64,000 nucleotides of DNA. It comes from an uncultured Hyphomicrobiales bacterium. GTDB taxonomy: Bacteria > Pseudomonadota > Alphaproteobacteria > Rhizobiales > Beijerinckiaceae. The position numbers and the translations under genes were made by a program. The stretch covers positions 1-64,000 of the forward strand of contig CAIOVE010000028.1 of NCBI GenBank assembly GCA_903861645.1. The letters are read 5' to 3'. The first letter of the stretch is position 1. Each line of letters begins with the position of its first letter. Of this stretch, positions 49,561-58,465 are shown one piece after another. The notes beneath the pieces were generated by a model that did no database searches, was not told the origin of the DNA, and worked only from the letters and a program-made list of their open reading frames with translations.

Positions 49561-50049
49561 CTAGCGGCCGGTGAATTCGATCGCCCCGTGGGGCAATAAA
49601 TAGAGAATATGGGCCTTGCCGCCCGTGACGGTCGGCCAATGGTCGGACCCTGGCGAATAAACATACCAGCCCGACGACATGCCATCGAAGCGCGCTTCCG
49701 CGTCGATTGGCGCGATCAGGCCGATCTCGCCCTCGGGATGGACGTGGTGCGGCCCCTTGATGTCATGCATTTCAACGACGTCGACGCTGAAATATCCTGC
49801 CGGTCCACCCGGCTTAAGCGCGCGACCAAAGCGGATGCCGGCCGCAGTCCGCTGGCACAGCCAGCCTTCCGCGACGCCCTGACCGATCAGCGCGACGAGT
49901 GATGCGAATTCGCGTCCGTCCACGGGAAACGTCCGTCGCAGATGCGTTTCAAGCGCCGCGTCGAGGGGTCGCTCCCCGATCTCCGACACGACGGCGGTCA
50001 TTATGCGTTCGAATTTTTCCCGCGCCCGCGACTGGCTTTCCAGCTCCAT
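49561..50049 (-). CDS. DUF4863 family protein (PnbB-like)
   Basis: A 162-residue protein with a cupin-like second half; the ATG at 50049 follows GGAGGGCGCGC. MHDIKGPHHVHPEGEIGLI and SPGSDHWPTVTGG hold likely metal-binding His and Glu residues. The family includes 4-hydroxylaminobenzoate lyase (PnbB). In a benzoate cluster it may act on a different substrate. It is the first gene leftwards from the boxR operator region. Confidence 0.83.
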   Translation of the reverse strand: MELESQSRAREKFERIMTAVVSEIGERPLDAALETHLRRTFPVDGREFASLVALIGQGVAEGWLCQRTAAGIRFGRALKPGGPAGYFSVDVVEMHDIKGPHHVHPEGEIGLIAPIDAEARFDGMSSGWYVYSPGSDHWPTVTGGKAHILYLLPHGAIEFTGR

Positions 50050-50060
50050 GCGCGCCCTCC

Positions 50061-50105
50061 ATGCATTAAAATGCATTAACATCATATGGGGGGTGCCATT
50101 GTCAA
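50061..50105. promoter_or_regulatory. Divergent control region with TGCA-N6-TGCA operator
   Basis: ATGCATTAA occurs at 50061-50069 and again at 50071-50079, so TGCA (50062-50065 and 50072-50075) is repeated with six bases between. On the minus strand a perfect TTGACA lies at 50105-50100; 16-18 bases on, the -10 region would be near 50076-50083. The expected start of the DUF4863-ligase transcript then falls inside the repeats. BoxR and BzdR proteins are known to bind TGCA-containing repeats, so this is probably the BoxR operator. Confidence 0.65.
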
Positions 50106-50128
50106 GGCATTGATGTACTATTTCGCAC

Positions 50129-51058
50129 ATGACTCGACTCGACTTGGATCCGGCCGCGCCCGAGGTCGCCGCCGACACGACCTATCTGGCCGAACTTGGC
50201 CAGCGCGTCAGGCGCGCCCGCGCGCTGCGCGGCATGTCCCGCAAGACGCTCGCGCGTGTCTCCGGCATTTCGGAACGCTATCTGGCCCAGCTTGAAAGCG
50301 GCGCCGGCAATCTCTCCATCGTTCTGTTGCGAAAGGTGTCGCGCGCCACGGGCGCGCCGCTCGAGGAATTGGTGGGCGAGGGCGAGCAGCCCGCCGACTG
50401 GCCGCTGTTTCGCGAGCTGTTGCGGCGCGCCTCGCCCGCGGCGATCGAGCTGGCGCGCAAGGCGCTCGATGGTGGAACGGGCGACGCCCCGCCGACGCCG
50501 CGATCCGTCGACCGGGTCGCGCTGATTGGCTTGCGCGGCGCGGGCAAGTCAACCGTCGGGCGACTGGCCGCCCAGCGCCTGGGCTGGAGCTTCATTGAAC
50601 TCAATCACGAGGTTGAGCGCGCCGCCGGCCTTTCGGTGACGGAGGTCTTCAATCTCTACGGGCAGGACGGTTATCGCCGGCTGGAGCAGAAGGCCCTGCG
50701 CGCGGTGATCGAGCAACCGGGGCCGCTTATTTTGGCCACCGGCGGCGGCATCGTCGCCGAACCGCTGACCTTCGACCAGTTGCTGTCGTCCTTTTTCACG
50801 GTCTGGGTGAAGGCGCTGCCGGGCCAGCACATGAACCGCGTGCGTGAACAGGGCGACCTGCGCCCCATGGCCAACGATCGCGGCGCGATGGATGAACTGG
50901 TCGCGATTCTTTCCAGTCGCGAGCCGCTTTACGCGCGCGCCAACGCGCAGATCGACACGTCTGAAATGTCCGTGGATCGCGCCGCGGGGGCGTTGGTCGA
51001 CCTCATCCAGCACGCCGACGCGCGAGCGCGCATCGACCGGGGATCCATGAATGTCTGA
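50129..51058 (+). CDS. boxR: BoxR-type transcriptional regulator (HTH plus shikimate kinase-like domain)
   Basis: A 309-residue regulator. Residues 22-85 form a Cro/C1-type helix-turn-helix (RKTLARVSGISERYLAQLE). About 128-300 is a shikimate kinase-like domain with P-loop GLRGAGKST at 134-142. This pairing defines BoxR/BzdR, which sense benzoyl-CoA and repress benzoate genes. It is divergent from the DUF4863-ligase operon. Its end overlaps the next gene by 8 bases. Confidence 0.92.
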   Translation: MTRLDLDPAAPEVAADTTYLAELGQRVRRARALRGMSRKTLARVSGISERYLAQLESGAGNLSIVLLRKVSRATGAPLEELVGEGEQPADWPLFRELLRRASPAAIELARKALDGGTGDAPPTPRSVDRVALIGLRGAGKSTVGRLAAQRLGWSFIELNHEVERAAGLSVTEVFNLYGQDGYRRLEQKALRAVIEQPGPLILATGGGIVAEPLTFDQLLSSFFTVWVKALPGQHMNRVREQGDLRPMANDRGAMDELVAILSSREPLYARANAQIDTSEMSVDRAAGALVDLIQHADARARIDRGSMNV

Positions 51059-53153
51059 TCAGGTTTCAGCCGGCGCCGTCACGCGCGAGGATCGCGGCGA
51101 TGTCGCCGTGCTCGTCATTGATCATCCGCCCGTCAACGCCCTTTCACAGGCCGTGCGCGCCGATCTCATCCGCCACGTGCTCGAACTGGGCGCCGACCCC
51201 GCCATCGCCTGCGCGGTGATCGCCGGGCGTGGCCGCGCCTTCATCGCGGGCGCCGACATCAGGGAGTTCGGCAAGCCGCCCTTCGCGCCGCTGACCTACG
51301 AGGCGGCGTTCATCATCGAAGCCAGCCACAAGCCCGTCGTCGCCGCGATCCATGGCGTGGCGCTGGGCGGCGGCTGCGAAATCGCGCTGGCCTGTCACGC
51401 GCGCGTCGTGACACCCGACGCGCGATTGGGCTTGCCGGAGGTTACGCTTGGCATTCTGCCGGGCGGCGGCGGCACGTTCCGTTTGCCGCGCGCCATCGAC
51501 CCGCTTGTCGCCATCGAGATGATCGGATCGGGTCATCACGCGCGCGCCGACGAGGCGCTCCGACTGGGACTCGTCGACGCCATCGCGACGGGCGATGTGA
51601 TCGAGGAGGCCATGGCCATGGCGCGCGCGCTCGTTGGCCAGCCCTTGCGGCGTCTTTCGTCGGCGCCCGCGCGCGAAATTGACGACGCGCGCGCCCGCGA
51701 GCTCGTCGCCGCGATCGAGAAGAAGGCGCGGGGCCAGATGTCGCCGGGCGAGGCCGCCCGCGCCGTGTACGACAATCTGCGCGCGCCTCTCGCCGACGCG
51801 CAGGCGCGCGAGCGCGAGGCGGCTTCTCGGCTCGTTTACACGGAGCAGGCGGCGGCGTTGCGCCATGTTTTCTTCGCCGAGCGCGAGGCGGCGCGCATTC
51901 CCCTGATCGAGGGCGTCGCCGCGCGGAAGGTCGAGACCGTCGGCGTCGCCGGCTGCGGGACCATGGGCGCGGGCATCGCCGTCGCGCTGGTCGACGCCGG
52001 CTATGCCGTCATTGTTGTCGAGCGCGATGAACAATCCGCCGCGGCCGGCGCCGAACGCATCGCCGCGCTGCATGATCGCGCTGTCGCGTCCGGTCGCCTC
52101 GATGAGGAGACGCGGCGCGCGCGAATGGCGCGCATGGCCTTCGCGACCGACAAGGCCGCCTTCGCGCCCTGCGATCTCGTCATCGAGGCCGTGTTCGACG
52201 ATCTCGAGGTGAAGCAGGCGCTGTTTCGCGATGTTTCCGCCATCGTGCGCGACGATTGCATTCTGGCGACCAACACGAGCTATCTCGACCCGAACGCCAT
52301 CGCTTCCGCCGCGCGCGATCCCGCGCGGGTCGTCGGCATGCATTTCTTTTCGCCCGCCAACATCATGCGGTTGCTGGAAGTCGTGCACGCCAACCGCACC
52401 TCGTCGGACGTGCTGGCGACCGCCGTCGCCGTCGGTCGCAAGCTCGGCAAATTACCCATTCTGGCGGGCGGTTGCGAGGGCTTCATCGGCAACCGCATCC
52501 TGGCCGCCTATCGCCGTCAATGTGAATACATGCTGGAGGAAGGCGCCACGCCGCGCGAGGTCGACGAGGCTATGGAATCCCTCGGGCTGCCCATGGGGCC
52601 CTTCGCGGTCGCCGATCTCTCCGGCCTCGACATCGCCTGGGCGCGTCGCAAGCGATTGGCGCCGACGCGCGATCCGCGCGAGCGTTACGTCGCCATCCCC
52701 GACACGCTTTGCGAAATGGGTAGGCTGGGCCGCAAGACCAATGCGGGCTGGTATCGCTATGTCGATGGCCGCCGCGCCGACGATCCCGTCGTGCGGGACA
52801 TCATCGACGCGGCCGCCCACGCGCGGGAGTTTCCGCGCCACCGATTCTCGGCCGCCGAAATTCAACTACGCATCATAGCCGCCATGGCCAACGAGGGCGC
52901 GCGTATTCTCGATGAGGGCATGGCGCTGCGCGCCAGCGACATCGACCTTGTTTACATCAACGGCTATGGCTGGCCGCGTTGGTTGGGCGGCCCGATGTTT
53001 CAGGCCGATCGCATCGGCCTGCGCGCGATACTTGACGAGGCGCGCGCAATGGAGGCGCGCGACGGGCATGGCTGGACGCCGTCGCCCCTGCTGGTTCGCA
53101 TGGCGGAGCGCGGCGAAACATTCGGCGGCGCGCGCGATGGAGTTCGCCCATGA
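51051..53153 (+). CDS. Bifunctional enoyl-CoA hydratase / 3-hydroxyacyl-CoA dehydrogenase
   Basis: A 700-residue FadB/FadJ-like fusion. The crotonase part (about 1-190) has AGADIREFG and the oxyanion region GGGCEIALACHARV with a catalytic Glu in LGLPEVTLG. The dehydrogenase part (about 300-690) has GVAGCGTMGAGIAVAL, a catalytic His in GMHFFSPANIMRLLEVV and NRILAAYRRQ. In this setting it may turn dehydroadipyl-CoA-type products of the box pathway towards 3-oxoadipyl-CoA, but general beta-oxidation is equally possible. Confidence 0.92.
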   Translation: MSDQVSAGAVTREDRGDVAVLVIDHPPVNALSQAVRADLIRHVLELGADPAIACAVIAGRGRAFIAGADIREFGKPPFAPLTYEAAFIIEASHKPVVAAIHGVALGGGCEIALACHARVVTPDARLGLPEVTLGILPGGGGTFRLPRAIDPLVAIEMIGSGHHARADEALRLGLVDAIATGDVIEEAMAMARALVGQPLRRLSSAPAREIDDARARELVAAIEKKARGQMSPGEAARAVYDNLRAPLADAQAREREAASRLVYTEQAAALRHVFFAEREAARIPLIEGVAARKVETVGVAGCGTMGAGIAVALVDAGYAVIVVERDEQSAAAGAERIAALHDRAVASGRLDEETRRARMARMAFATDKAAFAPCDLVIEAVFDDLEVKQALFRDVSAIVRDDCILATNTSYLDPNAIASAARDPARVVGMHFFSPANIMRLLEVVHANRTSSDVLATAVAVGRKLGKLPILAGGCEGFIGNRILAAYRRQCEYMLEEGATPREVDEAMESLGLPMGPFAVADLSGLDIAWARRKRLAPTRDPRERYVAIPDTLCEMGRLGRKTNAGWYRYVDGRRADDPVVRDIIDAAAHAREFPRHRFSAAEIQLRIIAAMANEGARILDEGMALRASDIDLVYINGYGWPRWLGGPMFQADRIGLRAILDEARAMEARDGHGWTPSPLLVRMAERGETFGGARDGVRP

Positions 53154-54169
53154 CAAATCTCGCGATGGAGCTTGCGGGCTCGTTTGGACTGGAAAACCTC
53201 GTTCTCCGGGAACGCCCGGCCCGCGCGCCGGGCGTGGGCGAGGTTCGCCTGCGCGTTGAATACGCGAGCCTCAACCGCCGCGATCTGTTGCTTGTCGAGG
53301 GCGTTTATAATCCGCGGCAATCGTTGCCGGTCGTGCCCTGCTCCGATGGCGCCGGCGTCGTCGACGCGGTCGGCGAGGGCTGCGCGCGTCTGCGCGTCGG
53401 CGATCGCGCCGTGTTGCACTTTTTCACGGGCTGGCTCTCGGGCGAGCCCGACAGCGCCAAGCTCGCCACCGCGCTTGGCGGGCCGGGTGGCGACGGCACG
53501 CTGCAACAAACGTTGATCGTGCCGGAATCCGCGCTGGCGCGCATTCCAGATTCCCTGACGACCGAGGCCGCCGCGACGCTGCCCTGCGCCGGCCTGACGG
53601 CCTGGTCCGCCGTCGTCGATCAGGGCGGGCTGCGACCGGGCTCCATCGTTGTCACTCAAGGCACCGGTGGCGTCTCGCTTTTCGCCCTGCAATTCGCGCG
53701 CATGATGGGCGCGCGTGTCATCGCGACAACGTCCTCCGACGCCAAGGCGGAAACGTTGCGGCGGCTCGGCGCCGATGTCGTTGTGAACTACCGTACCCAT
53801 CCCGATTGGTCGCGCGCGGCGCGCGATGGCGCCGGCGGCCCAATCGATCTGATTGTCGACGTGGGCGGCGCCGATACGCTCGACGCGTCGCTGCGCATGA
53901 TCCGCCCGGGCGGAACCATCGCGTTGATCGGCGTGCTCGGCGGCGCGAAGGCGTCGATCACGCTCCCGCTGGCGGTCATGCGGCAGGTGCGCCTGCAAGG
54001 CGTCACCTGTGGCCATCGCGAGGCCTTCGAACTCATGTTGCGTGGCGTCGAGCGCCATGGCGTCGACCCCGTGATCTCGCATCGCTTCAAGCTGGCCGAG
54101 GCGCGCGCCGCCTTTGAGTGCATGAAGGCCAACGCGCATGTCGGCAAGATCATCGTCGATCTGCGCTAA
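53150..54169 (+). CDS. Zinc-free NAD(P)H quinone oxidoreductase / alcohol dehydrogenase-like protein
   Basis: A 339-residue MDR-superfamily protein. The GroES-like part has LNRRDLLLVEGVYNPRQ, and the nucleotide loop is QGTGGVSLFALQFARMMGA. The four-Cys structural zinc site of classical alcohol dehydrogenases is missing, so it is more like a quinone or enoyl reductase. It overlaps the upstream fusion gene by four bases (ATGA), so it is the third gene of the boxR operon. Confidence 0.88.
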   Translation: MTNLAMELAGSFGLENLVLRERPARAPGVGEVRLRVEYASLNRRDLLLVEGVYNPRQSLPVVPCSDGAGVVDAVGEGCARLRVGDRAVLHFFTGWLSGEPDSAKLATALGGPGGDGTLQQTLIVPESALARIPDSLTTEAAATLPCAGLTAWSAVVDQGGLRPGSIVVTQGTGGVSLFALQFARMMGARVIATTSSDAKAETLRRLGADVVVNYRTHPDWSRAARDGAGGPIDLIVDVGGADTLDASLRMIRPGGTIALIGVLGGAKASITLPLAVMRQVRLQGVTCGHREAFELMLRGVERHGVDPVISHRFKLAEARAAFECMKANAHVGKIIVDLR

Positions 54170-54171
54170 TA

Positions 54172-54205
54172 CCAATGGCGAAGTGATCAGCCACATCGCC
54201 GTTGG
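54172..54205. repeat. Imperfect inverted repeat after the oxidoreductase gene
   Basis: CCAATGGCGA (54172-54181) pairs with TCGCCGTTGG (54196-54205) over 10 bp with one G-U pair, around a 14-base loop. The right arm extended, TCGCCGTTGGC, also occurs at 29349-29359. It may belong to a family of intergenic palindromes, but no copy count is possible here. Confidence 0.45.
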
Positions 54206-54241
54206 CAAGCGCGAACGCGCGCCGGCGCCAATGCGCCGAAC

Positions 54242-54270
54242 GTCTGGATTGACCATGTGTCAATCCAGAC
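54242..54270. terminator. Perfect 12-bp hairpin in a convergent gap
   Basis: GTCTGGATTGAC (54242-54253), loop CATGT, then GTCAATCCAGAC (54259-54270): a perfect 12-bp stem between two convergent genes. The position suggests a two-way terminator, though neither side has a T-run, so a REP-like element or RNA-stabilising hairpin is also possible. Confidence 0.55.
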
Positions 54271-54287
54271 AGCCCTTGATGTAAGAC

Positions 54288-55184
54288 TTAGCCGGGGCAA
54301 TCGCGGGACAGCTTTCCGTCAAGCCATTCGAGCGCGGGCGCGAGCTGTTTTTCCCACAGCGCCCAGTCGTGCCGACCGGGGTCGCTGCGAAATGGCGCGG
54401 CGACGCCGCCATCCGCCAGCGCGGCGACGATCGCCTTGTTGGCGTTGCGCAACGAGGCAAAATCGTCGTCGCCGACGGCGAAATAGAACGGCGTTCGATC
54501 CTTGTCGGCGATGTAGGCGGGGAGGCGCGGAAACAAATTCCACGCGTTGAAACGGCGGGCGTCGAGTGGTTCGCCATAGGAGCCGTGGAACATGCGCGTT
54601 GGTCGTTTCGCGAATGCCTCGGGATCGTCGGGCATGGGCGCCCATATCGCGCCGCTCAGGCTGAAGGCCGCCGCGTATTCGCGCGGATGATCCATGGCGT
54701 AGAGCAACGCGCCATAGCCGCCCATCGACAGGCCGCCCGTCGCGCGACCGCCGCGACAGGCGAGCGCGGGCAGGTTCTTTTCGATGAAATCCGGAAGATC
54801 GCGCGTCACCGCGCGCGACACCATGCCGGCGCCGCCCGGGTCGGGATTGTCGACAAACCAGCTCGCGCCGCCCCATGGCATGACGATCATCAGCGGCTTG
54901 ATCCGGCCCGCCGCGATCAGCGTGTCGACGGTCTGTTGCACGTGGCCCATGATTGGCCAGTCGCGTTGCGCGCCATTGACCCCATGCATGAGGTAGAGCG
55001 TGGGCCATCGGCGCCTCGCCGGCGGCTCCGCGGCCGGCTTGTAAAGCGAAAACGGCAAACCACCGGAAGGCATGCCCGCGCTTGGCGCCGAAAGGTCGAG
55101 CGACAGTTCGCTCGCGCCGACGACGTTCGGCGCCAGCGCGAGCAAACCCAGCAAGGCGGCTTCAAGCCAAAGGCGAAGCTTCAT
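54288..55184 (-). CDS. Secreted esterase of the putative esterase (Ag85-like) family
   Basis: A 298-residue protein with a signal peptide (about 1-24, ending VVGASE). The nucleophile is Ser in GGLSMGGYG, with acid and base probably in VGDDDF and GRHDWALW. HGVNGAQRDWPIMG carries the oxyanion part. It would cut esters in the periplasm. It overlaps the upstream OpgC-like gene by 23 bases and is the last of four closely packed genes. Confidence 0.88.
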   Translation of the reverse strand: MKLRLWLEAALLGLLALAPNVVGASELSLDLSAPSAGMPSGGLPFSLYKPAAEPPARRRWPTLYLMHGVNGAQRDWPIMGHVQQTVDTLIAAGRIKPLMIVMPWGGASWFVDNPDPGGAGMVSRAVTRDLPDFIEKNLPALACRGGRATGGLSMGGYGALLYAMDHPREYAAAFSLSGAIWAPMPDDPEAFAKRPTRMFHGSYGEPLDARRFNAWNLFPRLPAYIADKDRTPFYFAVGDDDFASLRNANKAIVAALADGGVAAPFRSDPGRHDWALWEKQLAPALEWLDGKLSRDCPG

Positions 55185-56418
55185 GCGCGACTTTTTGCTC
55201 CGATGGCGCCAGGTCGACGGGCGATGGCCGCGCTGGCGTTTCCTGCTTTCGTCCCGTTGGCGCGCTCGACGTTCGCTTGCCGGCGCCCTTGAAATACTCC
55301 ACCGTTACGGCGACCGCGTAAAGGGCGATCGAACCGCCGATATTGACGGCGATCTGCATGAGCGGACCGTCGCCTTGCAACGTGAGCGCGAGGCCCATCA
55401 ATTGCGCCAGCACGAGGCCGGAGAGAAACACCGCGAGCGTTTGCCGGCCCACGCGCATCATCGCCTCGACGAACCAGCCGCGCAACGCCGCGCCGCCTTC
55501 GCCCGCCAGCAGGAAGGCCAGATAAGCGATGGCGAGGAAATGCAGATAGCGGAACGGGCCCAGATGCGTCTTGTCGATCAACACGGGCAGAAGCGTTTCG
55601 TGCGCGTCGGCGAGCCAGTCTGAATAACCCCAGGCGCCATAGCAGCGAAAACCGTAATGGCAGGAGAAGGGCGCCGCGAGAATGATGGTCGCGATGGCGA
55701 CGCCGATCAGCCGACGATCAAAACGCGGGGCCGGCAGCCATTTCATGCCAAAGGCGAAGCCAGTGAAGAACACGAGTTGCCAGCCGAACGGATTGAAATA
55801 CCACTGGCGATCGGAAAAGGGTTCCGCGTAAAGCTCGAGCCATCGCAGGTTCGAGGCCAGCCATAGCGCGCCCACAAGAAACGCCACGCCGGGCAGGGAC
55901 CGTCGCGCCACCGCCATGACCACGGGCACGAGCGCGAGAATGACGAGATACATTGGCAGGATGTCGAAGAAGTTCGGCACATAGGTCAGCGTCATGAATT
56001 TCGCGAGCATGTGGCCGGGATCAGCGAGAAACGGCGCGAGATTCAGCTCCTGTCCGAGAAACTTCGTGCCCAGTCGCGCGTCTATCCAGCCGAGCATCGC
56101 GACAATGACGGCGAAGACGCCGATGTGGCCCCAATAAACCTGCCAGATGCGATAAAGAATGCGCGTCGCGCCGATGCGCCAGCCCGATTTGAGAAACGCC
56201 GCGCCAAACGCGAAGGACGAGGCGACCCCGGAGCAGAAAACGAAAATCTCCGTCGCGTCGGAAAAGCCGAAACGCGCGGGAATCCAGTTGACGAATTCGC
56301 TGCCGGGAATGTGGGCGTACAGGATGATGAACATCCCGATGCCGCGGAAAAAATCCAGCCTTGGATCGCGCGCTGGCTTGCGCGCGACGCGTTGCGGGGG
56401 AGCGTGGTCGTTCAACAA
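55162..56418 (-). CDS. opgC: OpgC-like membrane acyltransferase
   Basis: A 418-residue protein with about ten membrane segments. RLDFFRGIGMFIILYAHIP and FVFCSGVASSFAFG match OpgC, which adds succinyl groups to osmoregulated periplasmic glucans. The best available start is TTG at 56418, with TTG at 56415 also possible; neither has a clear ribosome-binding site, so the N-terminus is uncertain. The C-terminal 40 residues are a polar Pro/Ser/Lys-rich tail. It lies in a tight minus-strand run. Confidence 0.85.
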   Translation of the reverse strand: MLNDHAPPQRVARKPARDPRLDFFRGIGMFIILYAHIPGSEFVNWIPARFGFSDATEIFVFCSGVASSFAFGAAFLKSGWRIGATRILYRIWQVYWGHIGVFAVIVAMLGWIDARLGTKFLGQELNLAPFLADPGHMLAKFMTLTYVPNFFDILPMYLVILALVPVVMAVARRSLPGVAFLVGALWLASNLRWLELYAEPFSDRQWYFNPFGWQLVFFTGFAFGMKWLPAPRFDRRLIGVAIATIILAAPFSCHYGFRCYGAWGYSDWLADAHETLLPVLIDKTHLGPFRYLHFLAIAYLAFLLAGEGGAALRGWFVEAMMRVGRQTLAVFLSGLVLAQLMGLALTLQGDGPLMQIAVNIGGSIALYAVAVTVEYFKGAGKRTSSAPTGRKQETPARPSPVDLAPSEQKVAHEASPLA

Positions 56419-56433
56419 GGAAAAACTCTGATG

Positions 56434-56931
56434 TTACACGCCACGCGTCCGCGTGACGGCGCCGACAACAAGGCCAAACAAAATATGGCCCACGAGCGAG
56501 GCGTAGGCCAGCGGAATCCAGCCAAGGAAGGGCGGGAAGCCGGCGATCAGATGCGCCATGACGTAGAGCGAGAAGATGAACAGGCCAACGCCAAAGCCGA
56601 TAGACGTCAACCACCACGGCAAACCGGGAACGATCAGGCGTTGCAGCGGCCGCGCGATGAACAGATAACCCAGTGGATAAAAGACGAAGCCGACAAGCAG
56701 ATGAATGGCCTCGCCCAGCGCGCGATTCTCGAATCCAAGGACGCTTTGCACCAATCCCGCGGGTTCCAGCGGCACGTCGATGCCCGGTAACATCGGCGTG
56801 ATCACCCGCGCCCAGATTTCCCATGTCAGGTCCGCCGCGACGCCAGCGGCGAGCGCGGTGAAAAGCGTTCGCGCGTCAAGAGGCGGAAAAAACGCCGGAC
56901 GCGCGGGCAAGGTTTGCGTCATGCTGGTCAT
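56434..56931 (-). CDS. Four-segment membrane protein of unknown function
   Basis: A 165-residue protein with about four hydrophobic segments (from about residues 22, 75, 105 and 140). Distinct parts are DLTWEIWARVITPMLPG and GEAIHLLVGFVFYPLGYL. I do not recognise the family. It lies 15 bases upstream of the OpgC-like gene and 21 bases downstream of the TPR gene, so it is very likely cotranscribed with both. Confidence 0.75.
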   Translation of the reverse strand: MTSMTQTLPARPAFFPPLDARTLFTALAAGVAADLTWEIWARVITPMLPGIDVPLEPAGLVQSVLGFENRALGEAIHLLVGFVFYPLGYLFIARPLQRLIVPGLPWWLTSIGFGVGLFIFSLYVMAHLIAGFPPFLGWIPLAYASLVGHILFGLVVGAVTRTRGV

Positions 56932-56952
56932 GGGCGGTTATCCGGCGAAAGT

Positions 56953-58326
56953 TCAGGCGATGAGGCGGGGCGCTTCGGTCACGAGCGATACAGGGGACGC
57001 CCGACGTTCCGAGGCGAGAAATCGCGCGCGCGCCAGCGCGACGAAGGAGTCATCGCGCTTCAGGCGGCGCCGCGTCGCCAGCACCGTTTCGAGCGCCTGA
57101 CCGTCCCGCCGCTCGCTCGCGAGCCGCGCGAGCAGGCGCACGAAAACGTCGCGCTGGGCGTTGCTGCCGCCGACCCGCGGCAATTCCCGCAGCAGATGTT
57201 CAAAATCGACGCGCGAGGCGCCGCCGTCCGCGAGGCCCAGAATGGCGCGCGCCAGCGGCCGTCCGACATAGGCGCGCACGTCTTCCTGCTCATCGTCGAC
57301 GCCGCCGGAAGCCGCCAGCGTCTCGACGAGGTCGCGCGCGGAGTCGAGCCGGCCCGCCGAGACGAGCGCGACCAGATTGTGCAAGGCGGCGAAGGTCAGC
57401 GTCGCGTCCTTCACGCGCGCCTGCGCGATGGCCGCCGGACCCGCCCAACGGGCGCCAACATCGACGCCGAATTGCTCGACGCGCGCCAGTAGCGCCACCG
57501 CGTTCGACATGTCGCGGAAGTCATCGCTGGAGCGCGGCCAGACTTCCTCGTCGAACAGCGCGAGCGCGTGACTGACGCGGCCGAGTTCCAGATTCAGCAA
57601 CGCCGCGTGCCAGCTCATGTGCAGGGCGAAGTTGTTGCAATTGCTCCATGTCGGGCGGCGCGCCTCGATCCAGGCCAGGCCGTCGGCGGCGCGGCCCGTC
57701 ATCTCGTACACGTGGCCCACGGCGTGAATCGCCCAGGAATCCTCCGGTTCGATATCGACGGCCTGGCGGCCAAGTTGTTCGGCGGCGTCGTAGGCGCCCA
57801 TTTCCTCGAGGGCGAAGGCGCGGCAGCCCAAAAGAAATCCATGGCCCGGATGGTCGGTCGGCAAGGCCGCGAGCGTCCCGTCGACGCTGGTCATCATGCC
57901 CATGGTGTCGCCGGTCATGAACCGCAGCGCGTGCGCCAGTTTCGCGAGCAAAAAAGCCTCCGGACGGGCTTTCAGGCGGTCGTCGAGAATATCGGCCGCG
58001 GCCGCGAGCCCACCGCGCGCGGCCCTCTCCAGCGCGGCCACGAGGCTCGCCTCGTCGGTGGAGCCACCGACACGCGCGAGGCCGAGACGGGCATTGGCGA
58101 GATTGGCGCGCGCGGCGGACATCGTCTCCGATCGGGCCAGCATGACGTTGGCGAAACCCGCCAGCGCGTGCGCCGCGGCGAAATCCGGCGCGGCGCGCAA
58201 GGCGACGCCGATCGCATCGCCGGCGCCGGGCTTGTGCGCGGCCACCGCCTGGGTCGCCGCCTCGAACGCCGCGATGGCGGCGTCATCGGCGGTCTTGACC
58301 TCAAGTCCAAATCGGTCGATTTGCAT
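56953..58326 (-). CDS. TTC38-like tetratricopeptide repeat protein
   Basis: A 457-residue, all-helical protein of the tetratricopeptide repeat protein 38 family, recognised from WAIHAVGHVYEMTGRAADGL and NNFALHMSWHAALLNLELG. The ATG at 58326 has GGAG seven bases upstream and gives MQIDRFGLEVKTADD. It has no signal peptide and is probably cytoplasmic. It is the first of four tight genes, with an ECF-like promoter directly upstream. The bacterial role of this family is not known. Confidence 0.87.
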   Translation of the reverse strand: MQIDRFGLEVKTADDAAIAAFEAATQAVAAHKPGAGDAIGVALRAAPDFAAAHALAGFANVMLARSETMSAARANLANARLGLARVGGSTDEASLVAALERAARGGLAAAADILDDRLKARPEAFLLAKLAHALRFMTGDTMGMMTSVDGTLAALPTDHPGHGFLLGCRAFALEEMGAYDAAEQLGRQAVDIEPEDSWAIHAVGHVYEMTGRAADGLAWIEARRPTWSNCNNFALHMSWHAALLNLELGRVSHALALFDEEVWPRSSDDFRDMSNAVALLARVEQFGVDVGARWAGPAAIAQARVKDATLTFAALHNLVALVSAGRLDSARDLVETLAASGGVDDEQEDVRAYVGRPLARAILGLADGGASRVDFEHLLRELPRVGGSNAQRDVFVRLLARLASERRDGQALETVLATRRRLKRDDSFVALARARFLASERRASPVSLVTEAPRLIA

Positions 58327-58349
58327 GTCGTGTCTCCGGCTTCGCAAAG

Positions 58350-58377
58350 TATTCGCGCCGGCGGGAGACATTGTTAC
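58350..58377 (-). promoter_or_regulatory. Candidate ECF sigma promoter for the TPR-opgC run
   Basis: On the minus strand GTAACAA (58377-58371) and CGAATA (58355-58350) are 17 bases apart when counted from GTAAC to CGAA. A start near 58343 would leave a 17-base leader holding the GGAG of the TPR gene. The same two boxes occur in opposite orientation at 58466-58492, and they resemble GTAACC/CGAA promoters described for Caulobacter SigF. Confidence 0.6.
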
Positions 58378-58465
58378 ATAGGAAAGGTGTCGATCACGCG
58401 TTCGTGTTCCTGAGTGGCGTAAAAGTCGTCGCTTGTCACGATTTCGTGATGTCGGCTGCTCATCC

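Noticed and set aside
50545-51058. Shikimate kinase (aroK)
   Set aside because: The P-loop domain is fused to an N-terminal helix-turn-helix in one frame next to benzoate genes, which defines BoxR/BzdR.
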